A program made the position numbers and the translations under genes. Of a DNA stretch of 64,000 nucleotides, positions 11,216 through 24,424 are shown in pieces. Numbering within the stretch: the first letter of the stretch is position 1; each line of letters opens with the position of its first letter. The notes under the pieces were generated by a model that saw only the letters and a program-made list of their open reading frames with translations, was not told the DNA's origin and searched no databases. Source of the stretch: Prosapia bicincta (taxonomy: Eukaryota > Arthropoda > Insecta > Hemiptera > Cercopidae); contig JBAIZL010000006.1 of NCBI GenBank assembly GCA_036971475.1, forward strand, positions 5,067,501 through 5,131,500, given 5' to 3'.

Positions 11216-13430
11216 TTATTTATTATTAATGTTTTTAAATATTTAATGTTTTTACTGATCTAATAAGTTGTTGAATTTGATAACTTATTACAAGTGGAGT
11301 ATTTGTATAGTTTGTTTGCTCTAACTTCATAGATAATATATGACTTGTTGAATTTTCCAATATTCCATATCGAATATTATCGGCCGGATTATATTTAGAG
11401 TAGTTTAACTAACGATAATGGTAACATGATTTCCGAAAATACGTTCTAAATAATATTCGTGTAACGAGAAAAATGTATAGAAGTGTGCATTTCTCATATA
11501 ATTTATATAGTAGCAATTTTTTGCTAACCTAAAAACCGCAATATGTTGAACCTTATAGCCTATATCTTATTTTCAGTAATTTGTAAAAAGTTTTCACCGT
11601 ACGAGTAAACCAGCAGTGTGTTATCAGTGAAACATTTCAAATTGTTTATAATAAGATAAAAATTGAGAACGTAAATCTATATAAAAAGGCCCTATGAAGA
11701 AATCATTATCGAAAACATATTTGGGAAGTTTTTTATTTGCAATTACAAAACATAAAATTTCTACAAATATTAAACTCTAGGAACTTGAAGGTTTTCTAAG
11801 AAATGTAACTCTAATAATATTTTCCTTGTTTCTTATATACTGTTGTTAAAATTGTTTAACAATGTGAAATTTTATACTATTAATATTTAAACATTAATTT
11901 TGTACTACTGTGTATTTCCACAGTTTATTACTTTTAATGGTACTTATATTGTTAGTATATTACGTGTTGTAGTTAAAGGTTGTGTAATTTTTAAAAACTT
12001 TAAAATTAATTTAATTGTTAAACAACATTTTTAAATTACATTAAAATATAAATAAATTGTTATTATTTCCTGCAGAATATAATAACTAACAGAATTATAT
12101 GTAGATTCAAAACTTAAATAAACTCTTGCCTCTACTACCTGTCTGTAATAGCGCCAAGGTCAAGATGTAGTTGCTGCACAAATCACTAGGACTGCCTTTA
12201 TTATGTTGCTTTCCCGACCGGTTCAGTAAATTAAATAGGAAATGCAGCTGAAGCCGAATCCAGCCGAAAAGACCCGAACAATAATTGTATACAGTAGGCC
12301 TACTGTTTATTTAATTTTATATACAATATTTATTGTGATGTTAAATAGAAATCAAAATACATATATCTGAATTTAATATTTAATTTTAAATTTGCATATT
12401 GTAAAATCATTCATATGGATTTTTTTATTCCCTAACTTGGGAACAAATGTCTCTTTCGTATGAGAGAAAACATCAGATTTTCCAAAAATTTTAAAAGATC
12501 TTTGATGATGCTACAAAAGATTTTTCAATTTTCTTTCATTTCCTCTTGATCAAATAAATCAGAGGTGAGGTCTCGAAGATACTCACTTAATGTACACAAA
12601 AGAAATTAATTATTTCTAGGCCTATCAACAAGCTGATTAATGCATTTCTACTAAGTTACATCTGTAATTTTGTAAACGTATTATTACAAAAGCTTTTAAA
12701 CACACTTATAATAGGCTACGCTTTTAAAATATATATTGTAAAATAACTAAAATTTTTTTTAATGATTCACAATTCTTTTAGTATAATTTTTGAACAAAAT
12801 AGATTAAAATTTCAATATAGTTTTCTTCTTTTAAAAGGGGTTTCCTACCCATTTGTAACTGACGGAATTCCAGCAAACCTTCATTCTAGAAAAGAACCTT
12901 CAGTTCTGTTGACTCTATTGTGTATGTTATTCTAAACGTATCAACTACAAATTGGATGAGCAATAAGGAAATAAATAAATAAAGCAGTAAATAAATGTGT
13001 TAATCGATAACAATATTTTAATTGCTCTGTACACTAATATGTTCTGTAATTAAAAGGACGCATGAGCAAAATTATAAAGTATGTGAAAAATTAGTTTTAT
13101 TAAAATTGGCGCTTGGTTTCACCACATTCGTTACTTTTAAACAGTTTCGTCAAACGTAACTGAGGGCAGATAGAATAATATTCTGTGTTTTAAACTGTTA
13201 AAAAACCTTCCTTTACGAATTTTGAGTACAAAAATAACTAGAAATTATAAAATTTAATTTTATACTAATACGTAATATAATAAATATGTAATTATACTTA
13301 GAAAAACTCTCCAACAACGAAAAATAAAGTTTTTGTATTTCAATTTGTTGGGTTTCGGCAATAATGTCTAGAAACGTACTTCACTGTGTTAAATGGATAA
13401 AGGTAAAAAAGGATAAAGTGACCTATCGGA
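11216..13430. other. AT-rich sequence, nothing recognised
   Basis: There is no supported gene or repeat. A slightly GC-richer patch near 12130-12290 has no recognisable frame. Confidence 0.4.
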
Positions 13431-13497
13431 AATGCCTACGATATTAGTGTCAATACCAAGAAAAATATTTCCTCCTACCTTCTACACGAAATTCAAC

Positions 13498-13833
13498 GAG
13501 GCTGTCACCGGCGCACGAGAAGAGCCCTGGCCCAAGGTAGGTCAAAACTATAAGCTCATTCCCAAAAACATTTCTAACCCAAAACGTCAGATTTACAGAA
13601 AATTACAATGCAGAAACGGGATCATACATAATTTATTGTATGCACCCTTTCTTAATTAAATGAGTACTTTTACCTATCTGTAAATTCTTATATTACTTAT
13701 TAAAATATAACTAATAAAAAACTACCGTACTGTTAGGTTATGTTTCTAAGTCGGGAATACATCGAGAGCGCGAGCGTAGAACTGAAAACCGAGCGTATCT
13801 AAATCAGGGCTCTTCTTGTGCGCCGGTGACAAT
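13498..13833. repeat. Possible MITE with ~29-bp inverted ends
   Basis: CTGTCACCGGCGCACGAGAA (from about 13502) reappears as the complement CTTCTTGTGCGCCGGTGACA near 13812-13832, with the inverted match extending through AGAGCCCTG on the inner side. The ends are GC-rich and the interior is AT-rich with no coding. The termini resemble a MITE, but no clean target-site duplication is visible. The small ORF over the left end (13432-13659) is not supported as a gene. Confidence 0.45.
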
Positions 13834-13835
13834 AA

Positions 13836-14885
13836 TACTGTAGATAAGGATTGGAGAGGAAATTACTGGAGGCAGCAGATAGGGGCGCATCTGGGTAAGC
13901 AGTAGCGGCGCTTTACTTATTGTGAGAAAATTGTGCTATTGCTGGAATCCTCAAATCTCCCCCGACTTTCCTCCACACCAGTACAGTAAAATATTTCCAT
14001 TGTGGTGTTTACCTCTCGCATTATTTTCTTTTTCCTTCGTAATAAGTAGCTCCAAATACTTGTGGTCGATTCATCCCTGGCTACCTGAAGGAGGCTCTGT
14101 CGGGATGAATCGCATAGAAACTTGAATCTAAGTGGATTGAACCGGATTCGGCTGGTGTAAATGCAGGAACTGAATCTAAGCGTCTTTAGGTGATACCTAA
14201 TATTTCCGAGTTAGACACCAGGTTTCGGACCGATTCTGGTGCGATTGATGTGAAGCCGACCTAATAGTTATTTTGCAATTCCAAGGTGCCCTAACTGGAT
14301 CTTTTCTTGGGTCAGAGCCCTCCTGTTTGGTCTTGTTCACCAATGTTTGTTTCGTCTGAAGCTTGTATCGTAATTCGAGGCCTAAGAGTTTTTTATCTTT
14401 ATGCTATAGTGTAGACGGTTTACGTATTTGGAAACCTGTAGAGAGGCGATCCTCAGCAAGGGTCACTCAGAATGTATGCTGTCGGACTTTGAGTCATCAT
14501 CAGTGACTACAATAAAGTAGAGATAGATTATTGGTTTTCTGCAGTAAATAAAAATAGAAGTAGAAGAAGACAGTTTTAGTTCATAAGCAGAACGCGATCT
14601 GCAAAGTTTCACTCACTACCAAAACATGTTTAAGAAACAAAGGCAATGTCAAGCTCTGACTTAGACAAGGTTACAGAGAATTATGAATTAATGAAAATTA
14701 TTTAAATGAGGGAAATCAAGTGTTAAAGAGCAATCAACAGGAAGAGCAAACATTGACGAATTTAACAGGGAAGTCTGTGGAATGTGTTGAAAGGAACTGT
14801 ATAGAGAGGGAGAACGCATAGAAAATCATGTTGAGACAGGGATAAAACAGGACCTTATTCCGAAACTCCGACATGCGTTGAACAC
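13836..14885. other. Moderately GC-rich sequence, unidentified
   Basis: This kilobase is less AT-rich than its surroundings, but no frame gives a recognisable protein. A small hairpin (GATTCATCCC with GGGATGAATC) lies at about 14069-14109. It may be an old retroelement. Confidence 0.3.
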
Positions 14886-14889
14886 AACG

Positions 14890-15463
14890 CAAGGGCGGCT
14901 CAAGGATAGACTTTCGGGGGGGGGGGCACAATGACAAGAAAACATGGGGTGGTTTGAGAAGAAAAACTTTCAAAAATAACGGCCTAAAAATAAAGTTTCA
15001 AGCTATTCTTGTACATAAAAATCACAAGAAATATGGCATTTTTTTCATCAAAACATGCATTTTACCTCAATTTACATAGATACCAAAATTATTATTTTGT
15101 ACACAATACAAAATATTGTTTAACTTTCATCAAACGGCTTTCTGTGACGTCGTAGTACACAGACTGTTAGTACAGCCGAGCCGCCACGTTAACTAGTGCG
15201 CGACTTGTAACACGTCAGTATTGTTTATGTTGGGTGGAACTACCAATGTTATCAGATGAATTTCTACTCTTAACATTACAAAAAATGTAAAAACATACAT
15301 TGCTTTAAAATAAAAGTCAAATGAAAACTACACTTTTATAAGTAAACTGGGATAAATTTAAATGTCTTCCAAATACGAAAAATTTATTTCTAAAGAAAAT
15401 AGTACCCACATTCTCGGGGGGGGGGCAATTACCCCTACTGCCCCTCCCCTGAAGCCGCCCTTG
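14890..15463. mobile_element. hAT-type MITE with G-run subterminal blocks
   Basis: The element starts CAAGGGCGGCTCAAGGA and ends with the inverted form (TCCCCTGAAGCCGCCCTTG), followed inward on each side by a run of 9-12 G. The flanking 8-mers ACACAACG and GCACATCG match at 6 of 8 positions, consistent with an old 8-bp hAT duplication. The interior is non-coding. CAAGGGCGG/CAGGGGCGG ends with G-rich subtermini are typical of insect hAT MITEs. Confidence 0.65.
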
Positions 15464-15479
15464 GCACATCGTTCGACAG

Positions 15480-17155
15480 AACTTTCGTGTTTAAATACAG
15501 TACAGTACTATACTAATATAGACCGTCAAGTGCTCTTGAAACGTTTTAGCTCAGATTTTTAATAAATTTGAACATTCAATCATAACATTTCTAAGCTCTT
15601 ATCATGTTGCCTAAACCAATCTTAAATCCTAAAAACACGTGAAAAACTTAAAGCAAGTCTATCGTACCGACTTGAATAATTCTCATGTTTTAACAAATTA
15701 GATTCATTGGAAAGTTATATTGAACTTTGAGTATGTTTGGACAGTATCAACCGATAGGCCTGTATCATTGTTAGTAAGGTCTAACTACGGCTTAAAGGTT
15801 AAAATGTAAGATTTGAGACTTTTAACCTGACCTTGACAAGTTGACATATGTATTTCATTAAAAAAATACTTAAATAGCTTTAGAATTTTCAAATTGATCA
15901 AACTTTAAAGTTTAAAAAACATAAAAATGTTTAAAAATAAATGGAAACAAGTATTCGGGATTTATCAATTGAAAAATTATTCCTTACATAAATTTGAAGC
16001 AAGCAAAGTCCTACATTGACAATAGAAAGGGACAAAAAATATTACTTCATACAATAATATATATTAAATTAAAATGTTAAATAATTTTTAAAAATTGTAT
16101 ATTAAATCAGATAAAATAAAAATTCAAAAATGTAAAAAAAACACAATGAACTAAATTTGTATATTTTTTTGTTTGGTATGTAAAGAGGCATAACTTTTAG
16201 CCTGCTTAACAATAGGCTATAGTATGTTAAAATAATCTCCAATCTATACTGAAAATTGTAGCATAACATTGGCACAGGTGTAAATACGAATTTTATTTAT
16301 GTAATGAAGAACTTACGTTAGTCTAAGTAAAATTGTAATATCATCAGTTTCAACAAGAAAGAAACAGTTTTCCTGGAAGAGAGATATAAGGAAATCCTGA
16401 ATAAATGTCTGACAATTTTTAGCAAATGTTGTTCATTTTCAGCTGAGAAGGTGACTTTGGCCCCGCCTAGCTTCAAATCTGGTAAATCTAGCTTTATTAA
16501 ATTCATATTTTCCCATGTTTTCAATTTGAAACTTAGATTCAGCTTAGAAATAATAATTAATAGAGTTTTGAATAAACATAAAATAAATTCACGGTAAAAG
16601 TTAAGTAGGTAAACTACAATAATTCATTGCAAAGAGTTATTTTAAAGTTGAAATAAATCAAACATAATTATTAAATAATTCATTAATAATGTTTTAAAGC
16701 TTATTATTTTGTTTCAGTTTATTATAAAAATAGTGTGAAGAACTTCAGTTCAGAAATTCCAATAAGATGTTGTTTTAGCTAAGTTTTTTAAAAATTAAAA
16801 TTATAAATTTATAAAAATTGTTTTATTTTGGAGTCTACTATAAATAAATTAAACCTCTTAAGCCACAAAAAACTTTGGATTTTTTGTAGTACTACTACAC
16901 GAGTCTTGTAGTGGTTTCCTCTGTTGATTGCTTTGCATCAGGACATACATTAAAAGTGTTTGTGCTTCAAGAGTTTTATTCGTAATTAAAAATTACATCA
17001 CAGTTGCTCCAAGATTATTTTAATTGGTTCCAATAGTTGACCATCTAATATTTTGTAGTTCATAATCGGTGAAGCCTTTACGTTCATAACTAACATTTCG
17101 AATTATAATTCCAGCAAATTTATACAAAACATATTAAGTTAACCATTTGAGTGTA
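15480..17155. other. AT-rich sequence, nothing firm
   Basis: No gene is supported. A 68-codon minus-strand ORF (16524-16318) has moderately protein-like composition but no recognisable motif, so it is not called. Confidence 0.35.
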
Positions 17156-17841
17156 TTAAGCTATCAGAGAAAGGTTACCCACCAGGTTACGCCCTCATTT
17201 TCTACGCTTTCTTTGAACCTTTTTTAATTTAAATTGTTTAGGCCGTAATAATCCTTCTATTTCACCCATTCTGTTTGTCTCTATAAGGTCGCTATCATTT
17301 TTACAAATTTCCCTAACTCTTTCCATTTTATTAAAATTTTTATTTATTTTAACTTCTTCTGGCTCTTGGCCTGTTAGTTTTCTATAAATAACTTTCTATA
17401 TCCCTTGTCCCCCGCTTTTGACTGGGTCATGCCTCACGGACAGGAGATTATTTTTAGTTATTGTATTAAACTCATTATTTATTTTATTTTTCGTTATTTC
17501 CTTTACATTTATGTATTTTAAATTCCTCTCGTTTTTTTCTCCTATTTTCTTTTTGATTGTACTTTTGAACTTTTTTTCAGCTCTTTAAAAGTACTGCCTT
17601 GTGAAGCTCTTACGTTTTCACAAGACGTTGGATGTAGCCCCTCCCCGCTACCCCGACTTGACCCCTCCTCGTTTAGCTTTACAGGTGTTATTTTGCTTGT
17701 TTTAATTGGCTCACTTTATGCTTCTATCTCCCTTGTTTTTGGTGTTACACTGATGTCAATGTCTCTTAGTGCGTCTCCCTTTTCTTTTGTAGGCTTTACT
17801 GTTGTTAAGGCAGCCGGTTCAATAAAGTCCTGGTGTAGTAA

Positions 17842-18357
17842 CTACCCATTTATCTCGTAGGTGATGAACGACCGTTCCAGGTTTATAAGGGACTTTAATT
17901 TCTTCAGAGCGTTCATTCCGAGTAGGAGGTCGAGCCTTAGGCTATCTACTATTAGAAATAATAGATCCATGGTCCTACCATTCCATGTTACCGGTAGCAT
18001 TGTCTGTAGCTTGACTCTTTTTAACCCAGATCCTAACGCTGTGACCAGACCAACATTAGCCACTGGAAGCTCGTAGAACTCATTCCCTAATTGTTTTAAG
18101 GATAAATGTTTGTTGGTCTGAATCACTGACATTTGGGCCCCTGTGTCAATCTCTGCTGTTATTTCTTGTCCGTTTATATAACATTGAATAGCCGGACAAT
18201 GATCTATCTGCCTATTAGATTGTATTGGCTCTTCCTCCTCCTCTAATAGTTTGTCCCTGAGATTCATGGACAGTCCACCCAGCCTTATCTCTTTGTCATG
18301 GTGATAAACTGGCACATCCCTATTTTCATGATTATGCTGGATCCCTAGCCTGGGCAA
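17842..18357 (-). pseudogene. Retrotransposon aspartic protease
   Basis: This 171-codon open frame has the retropepsin active-site motif with Asp71 in EIDTGAQMSVI. About 70 residues later comes a hydrophobic LLLGMNAL (144-151), matching the conserved LLGxDxL region that precedes the C-terminal helix. Retropepsins act as dimers to cleave the Gag-Pol polyprotein. The frame is open, but upstream gag is broken and no polymerase follows, so it is a leftover of a dead element. The N-terminal ~55 residues are probably the linker after nucleocapsid. Confidence 0.75.
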
Positions 18358-19468
18358 CCTACTCTTATTACAGCGAACAGAGATCCTATTTCCTAGTTTT
18401 TTTTATGTTGGTCACTAGGTCCCGGGATGTCTGAGGAAGGATCTATGTTTTGCGGATACTTGGATTTTGGCTTTTCTTTGGTGTCACCATATAACAGTTA
18501 TTAATTTTTGTTGTTTTAATTCTTTGGGGATTAAAGCTGATTTTAAATATTGCAGTTTATAGTTACATATTTAGAAGATGACCTGCAAAGTCTTATTAAA
18601 TTGAGATGCAAGGGATTTGTGTGCTCGTTAAATAATTTCTCTCTTAAATCTTCAATTAAAACAAATCAAACATAGTTTATTCACCCAAAAAGATAGAAAT
18701 TACAAACCAAATACATATTACAGAAACATTGCATTAGTTACTGATTTTGAATATTTAACAATTTACTTATTTATACGGAAATTTACATATTAATAAATCA
18801 ATGGCTGAAATGACTATTTTTTGAGTTTGCTTGCTTGCTCTTTTCATAATTAATTCTTACAATTTAAAATGAAAACAAATGCACCAAATGATGCATACAT
18901 TTAAATACGCATTGAACAATTTAAAGTTTATTAATTTTGTACTAAACTGTTTAAGCATTTATATTTTGTGATTGTTCACCTAAGTTTGAATTTGTTCACT
19001 TAGCTGTTTTAACAAGGTGTAGCCTCGCATCCCTCTATTGAATAAATCCTCACAATATTCGCTCGGTCATGATTTTGAAAAGGCTTCAGTAACTCCGCGT
19101 TCCATCTTCATTCTTGGAGACGTGCGTTGTCTTCTACCTTCTGATTACAAGAAATTAAATATGATTGTTACATTAAAAAATTAAAATAAAACATTTCCTC
19201 GCTCTTGGAGACGACCGTTGCCTTCTACATCCTGATTTTAAGAGAGTTAATTATCGCTAGCAAGCAAGCGTCCTAATTACCGCTCATCGATTTCTGCGCA
19301 TATACTTTAATTTTAGTTTCAAACTATTCCAACAGAGGCCACTACCAACCAGAGATTTGATTTATTTCTAACAAATCAGAATTTTTTGATTTAGTTCTAT
19401 TATTATTACATTTTGAATACATTCTCGTTCGTTTTCTGAAATTTCCTTTTTTTAATATGTAACACCAT

Positions 19469-20677
19469 CTAAAATGTGTTACAACCATAGAATCGCTGGT
19501 TAGGGTTAGGTTTCTGGTTGAACGTGACCTCCCTTTGTAAACCCCTGGTGGTATTGTGGTTCCCATTTCCGTTCCCTTTCCTCTCACTTTCTGAAACATG
19601 ATCTATCTGTTGTAGGAAAGTAATGGCATTTTTTATATTGTTAGTAGGGTTTCCTACACTCGCTAATTGCACATTACTTCCGAAATGCCTCATAATCATG
19701 AAAATCTGGTGTTGTTCAGGTATAACCGGATTTAAATTTTTACAAAGTATTCTGCCATGCTAAATGGGCCATTAGGATAGTATCGACTCTGATCGGTCTG
19801 CCGTCTAACCCGTTCCTGTTGCTGGAAGTTCCAAAAATGCTTGACAAATTCCTTCCTAAATTGGTCATAGGTTTCTGTCCCCATTTTTATCGCCTTCCAC
19901 TATGCATCCGCTACGCCCTTTAAGTATTTCTTGACGATTTTTAATTTGGTCGTCTCATCCATAGTACTATCGATTTCCTCAAAGAGTCCTTCGATCTCAT
20001 TGAGATAATTCATGGGGTCCTCCTTTTCGTTTCCCCAAAATTCTATTTTTCTGTAGGACACCTCATTAAAATGGTCGAGAACTCTGGGCATAATTTGTGT
20101 TACAGTTCCCTTTACGCCTGCCCTTCTTACTTTTTTTATTTTTGTTGCACTGCATCAACATTTTGTTCTATCACTACTACTCTCTCATTTATTTTTTTAT
20201 CTTTATTTTCTACTTCAGTTTTAAATTCGCCTAACGCGTTTTCTAGTTCATTTTTTTTTTAATTCCATTTCTTTCTTTACATTTCGACTTCTAACTGGAA
20301 TGCTTCTAATATTTTTTGCCTCTATTTTCGTTCTTCTTCTAATTCTTTTCTTCTTTCTTCTTTTTCTTTTTCTCTCTCCGCCTCCCTTACTGCATTATCT
20401 AATTCTCTTTCCTTCAATCTTTTTTCTTCTTGTCTTTTTCCCTAGCTGCATTTTCTATCTCTCTACTCTGATTTTCCTTTCTCCTCCTTTCATCTTCTAA
20501 TTCTTTTTCTTTTTCTCTTTCTTGTCTCCTCCTTTCCTCTTCTCTTTTTTCCCTAGCGGCATTCTCTGCCTCTCTTTCCTGTTTCTCTTGTATTCTTCTT
20601 TCTTCGTCTTTCTCTTCTTTAACGGCATTCTCCGCTTTGAAGAAAGCTAATAATTTATCTATTTCTGGTTTTAACAT
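19469..20677 (-). pseudogene. Gag-like protein of the LTR element (broken)
   Basis: The frame opens with ATG at 20677. The first ~85 residues are a highly charged E/K/R coiled coil (20677-20414). After frame breaks, a segment at 20091-19900 contains VSYRKIEFWGNEKEDPMNYL, which resembles the start of the retrotransposon gag domain (FWGNEKENP-type). A later segment at 19699-19469 continues in another frame and ends in a polar, N/Q/R-rich stretch. No intact CCHC knuckle is visible. At least three frameshifts make it non-functional. Gag packages the element RNA in cytoplasmic particles. Confidence 0.6.
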
Positions 20678-20884
20678 ATTTATACTTATATATTCTTTTC
20701 TTTTATTGGTTTATAATTATTATTTACTTTTTTTATAAATCCGCTATTCAAACTTTAATAACTTCCTTGATTTTCTGAATTTTATTTATATAAATTACTT
20801 CATATTATTTTCTTAGTTTCCATATACCAAAATTTTATTTATATATTTATTTGTTTTTATATATATATCTTTTTTTTTTAAAGG

Positions 20885-21160
20885 TGCGATTTATTTTACT
20901 TTTCTAAATCGCATCCTGTCACGGCCAAAAATTCGCTTCTTGGCGCTCTACATTGACCTAGGTGGTGCTCTACTCATTGATGATGGGTGCTGTAGAGCCG
21001 AAACGCGGCAGTTCAGCCGCGGTCAAAATATGATCTCACCCGACTTACCATGTCCTGGTACCTGTAGTGTGTCGATTGTGATCTGCCAGTGGATGAAATC
21101 CCTGGACTTCATTTATAAAAACAACCATAATGCTGTATCTCATTTAGATGGATTTTAAGC
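20885..21160. other. Leader/LTR-like segment of the LTR element
   Basis: A GC-richer block precedes the gag start on the minus strand and contains a TTTTTGGCCGTGACAGGATG sequence. This resembles the leader or primer-binding region seen in many invertebrate LTR elements. No matching second LTR copy was found, so the boundary is a guess. Confidence 0.3.
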
Positions 21161-22140
21161 TCATTATTAATTATTTTATCAATGTTAAAATGAATATAAT
21201 TATTTGCTATTGCATAAATATTTATTATAATTCTTTTTTCTAACTTGATTTGAAATGTTTGCTATTTTTTTTTTAGATGGTTGGAAAAATTCTAGAAATT
21301 TTATTATTAATTTACCACAGGTTATTAATAACTTTTATACATTTTGTAGTTTTAACTTGATTTTTGATTAATTTGAAATACAATATTAAAATTCACTCTT
21401 GACAATTTTATCTCAAAGATCTATTTCATTTTCTCTTAACAAAAGCAGTTTTTACTTAAAATAAAGATAAATACCTTATAATGATTGGTAAATTTTCTTG
21501 TTGTTTAGATTAAAGTACATAAATTATTCTTTGATTAAAGTACATAAAATGTACAACTTTGAATAGAATATGAGAAATATTCATATTAAATGGTTTTATT
21601 TCATGTCCATTATTTTATTTTCAGAAGTGAGCGCAAGTTTACTACCAAATCATTTAAATTTCAATTTATATTTGTGCTCCTAAATATAAATATAAAAGAT
21701 TTGTACAACAATTTTATAGGAATTTCGTTATTCCATATTTTTAATACTGGTTGTATGATGTAATGTTAATTGACATAAAATAAACGATATTAACCAAGTT
21801 AAAGCAATTTTACTTTAAATATTTTTATTGAAATTCTCATTCAAATTTTCTTGTTGAATTTAAATATAAAATTTTAATGATGACATTGTATTTTCTTTGT
21901 CTTAACTTGTTAAAATTGACCTTGTAAGAATTTGATAAACCTTAATCTTGATATTAGTAATTTAAATTTGAATGATCTATTTTTAATCTCCACCATTTAG
22001 ATACTTTTCTAATAAAAAGTCAGTTGCTTATATATTTTTTTTATTCTAATGAAAAACCAATTTGATAATAATTTATTTTTAATGAAATTTGTATTTATAA
22101 TTTTGAAATTTGTATTTATATTAATAAATGGTTATTTTGT
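21161..22140. other. AT-rich spacer, nothing recognised
   Basis: No supported gene or repeat. Confidence 0.4.
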
Positions 22141-22149
22141 TATTAAAAT

Positions 22150-22640
22150 TTTGACTTGCCCCCAAAAAACTTCACTGCACCTCATTCCTCTTCTCCCAAG
22201 CTTGGTTCCCTGTAGTCTGGAATGTTCTAGCAGATGCAAATGAACGATTTAACGGCCGTCTTTAATACTGTTTACTTACATTACAAAAATATTATATTCG
22301 AATCATAGCAGTTGAAGGGCCGACCATCTCCACTTCCATCTTGTGCTATGGATTAAGGCTTAGCCACCGAAAGGCATCTGGCAGTCCAAGGTTCTGGAGA
22401 TCCAGAAGGAAACGTCCGTCTTCCTCTAGCGCTGAATCACGTCTCCCTTTTCTCATAAAACGGGGTTCCCCCTCTTTCGCTTTGTTAGCCAAAACCAGCC
22501 GTGTGGACCGGCTTTGTTTGCCTATTCCGATAGCGAACAGGTTTGGCCTGCAACTTTCACTTCCACTATTGCGTTTTAAAATCTTTATTTTAAATAATTT
22601 ACTGATTTTGCGCTCTTTTGTAAAATCTGTATATTTTGAG
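22150..22640. other. GC-rich island, unidentified insertion
   Basis: This ~450-bp block is much GC-richer than its flanks. Overlapping ORFs exist on both strands (22341-22673 plus, 22346-22732 minus) but neither has recognisable motifs. It resembles the end of a retroelement or an old exon. The identity is unknown. Confidence 0.3.
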
Positions 22641-22744
22641 ACGGTTTTTGGCCGTCTCAGTGAGTGCATGTAGTACACAAATGCTTCATAATTGTTGAGA
22701 ATAAAAATATGTGAATGGTCTGAAATTTTCATTTAAACAAGTAA

Positions 22745-23243
22745 CATAAAAAAATTTTAAGTCAATTCCTACTGAGATCAACAAAAAGATGTTTTTTAGT
22801 TACTTTTTATTTTATAATTACAATTATTATAATTATTTGTAGCACTATACATATGACAGAATCACAATATTAAGTGGTAAAATAGAAAGCGAATTTCCTT
22901 GCAATTTTCCATTTTATTTTTGTTACTTATTATTTATTTGCTTTCTTTTTTCGTTTCTAATTTATGAAGCTGATGGGGATGTATAATTTCATATACATTT
23001 TCAAGTCATAGACTTCTAATTGGGAAATTGGCCCAGTGCCAGATGGTTGGATTTGAAACAAGTAGTCATTCAGTTCGAATCTGACCAGGACATCAGCTTT
23101 TTAAATTTCAATTAATGAATAAATATTTGAAAAAAACTATGTTAACATCAATTGTTATCCACTATAGGGTTTAAAAAAAATGTATTTGAGCTTGATTGGA
23201 TGAATAAAAACATATTTTATAAACAATTGAAAATTTGTACAAG

Positions 23244-23322
<79 letters not shown>

Positions 23323-23350
23323 AGAGTGTGAGCTAATAGAAGGAATTGAA
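22745..23350 (+). repeat. Dispersed repeat family R1, long copy with Pol III box-like motifs
   Basis: It starts with AAGTCAATTCCTACT and ends with GGAGAGTGTGAGCTAATAGA, just after a ~72-bp (TA)n tract (23248-23319). Between these, TTGGCCCAGTGCC (about 23028) fits a tRNA A box and AGTTCGAATCTG (23072-23083) fits a B box, about 40 nt apart. The order matches the minus-strand copy at 6993-7850. The A/B pair suggests a tRNA-derived SINE head fused to an AT-rich body. Confidence 0.6.
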
Positions 23351-23354
23351 AAAG

Positions 23355-23812
23355 GAGTTTGGCTTTTATGATAACTTTCTTAATAAGGTACCCTATTTTT
23401 TCAAACGCAATTTACCAAGGAGTTTCAAGGGCTATAGTTCCTATAAGTATGAACATCATTAAATACTTATTTTGGATATTTTTTAAAGGCTCAAAGGTGG
23501 TGGTCCTAGTAGTCAAAGTAAATTTCAAATTGTATTATTTCAGTTAATTTTTATCCTATAAAACATTTTTAAACAATATTTTCAGCAAAACTACAAATTT
23601 TTCTACTTTTTCATTTATTACATGTCTTAATTAGTGTGGAAGAAGAAACATTTTTACTAAAATTAAAAGTTTGAAATATAAATATTCTTTTAACTAGACA
23701 TTTTAAACCAGTCAACATATAAAATGTTTTACTAGTTAATAAAGTCAGTTAAAAATATTTATTTAAAATTGTTGAAGATATTTATTAGTTTTAATGATGT
23801 CTTTAAAATCAT
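23355..23812. other. AT-rich spacer
   Basis: No recognised feature. A 62-codon ORF at 23359-23547 has no family signature. Confidence 0.3.
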
Positions 23813-23814
23813 AT

Positions 23815-23965
23815 TAGTTCACACTCTCTCCCTATATATTTATATGAATATCTTGTACAAATTTTCAGTTGTTAATAAAATACTTTCTATTCATCCACTC
23901 AAGTTCACTTTTTTTAAACTTGAAGTGCATGATGGATGATACTTGATGTTAATATAGTTTTTTTC
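23815..23965 (+). repeat. R1 repeat, partial copy
   Basis: The TTAGTTCACACTCTCTCC block, a short TATATAT remnant, the CAAATTTTCAGTTGTTAATA block and the GGATGATACTTGATGTTAAT block follow the family order. The copy stops near 23965. Confidence 0.6.
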
Positions 23966-24424
23966 TGTATCAGATATTTATCAGAAAACACAAAATTTAT
24001 ACAGCAAAATACTGATTGAGTGGACGGAGTTAGAGGCAAATGGCAAATACACCTTACAATAGGTTTTCTTGCAAATTAAAAGAGCAGAATATTTACTATG
24101 TGTTATTGTTTTTGCAGCGTATACCAATCTCTTATTTACTGTAACTTTTGAAAATATCTATTTTAAAGGCAAATTGTCTACATTTTATAAATATGCTTGC
24201 AAGAGATGGACATAAATAAGTATCAAATCCTATTTTTAGTAAATCTCCACTCCCCTTTTTTTAACTATCTCAGGAGCAGAAGATAACTCCAGGTGTTTTA
24301 ATAATATTCAATTTTCTATTTAATAATAATGTTTAATAATACTCGATAAAATTTTAGGTACTTTAATAGCCTAATAATAAAAAAATATATTGACTGTCAT
24401 TTTTAACAGTAAAGAATAAAAATT

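Larger units (their letters stand above)
17160..20935 (-). mobile_element. Decayed LTR retrotransposon (gag-protease part), gypsy-like
   Basis: Read on the minus strand, the order is a leader with a GACAGGATGCG-type block near 20910, gag (20677 to ~19470), an interruption of about 1.1 kb (19340-18360) and a protease (18357-17842). A K/E-rich coding-like tail runs to about 17160. No reverse transcriptase, RNase H or integrase follows, so pol is largely lost. LTRs are not clearly delimited. One may lie in the GC-richer DNA at 20885-21160. The gag-then-DTG-protease order is that of Ty3/gypsy-like elements. Confidence 0.65.

Noticed and set aside
16318..16524. Minus-strand ORF with protein-like composition, and a possible small plus-strand exon (AG...GTAAAT) at about 16440-16483
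   Set aside because: No family signature, and the splice-like sites are too weak to call a gene.
20071..20500. Plus-strand Phe/Leu/Ser-rich ORFs that look like membrane proteins
   Set aside because: They are the antisense of the charged coiled-coil gag region on the minus strand.
22341..22732. Overlapping 110- and 128-codon ORFs on both strands
   Set aside because: No recognisable motif on either strand; they lie in a GC-rich island where long chance ORFs are expected.
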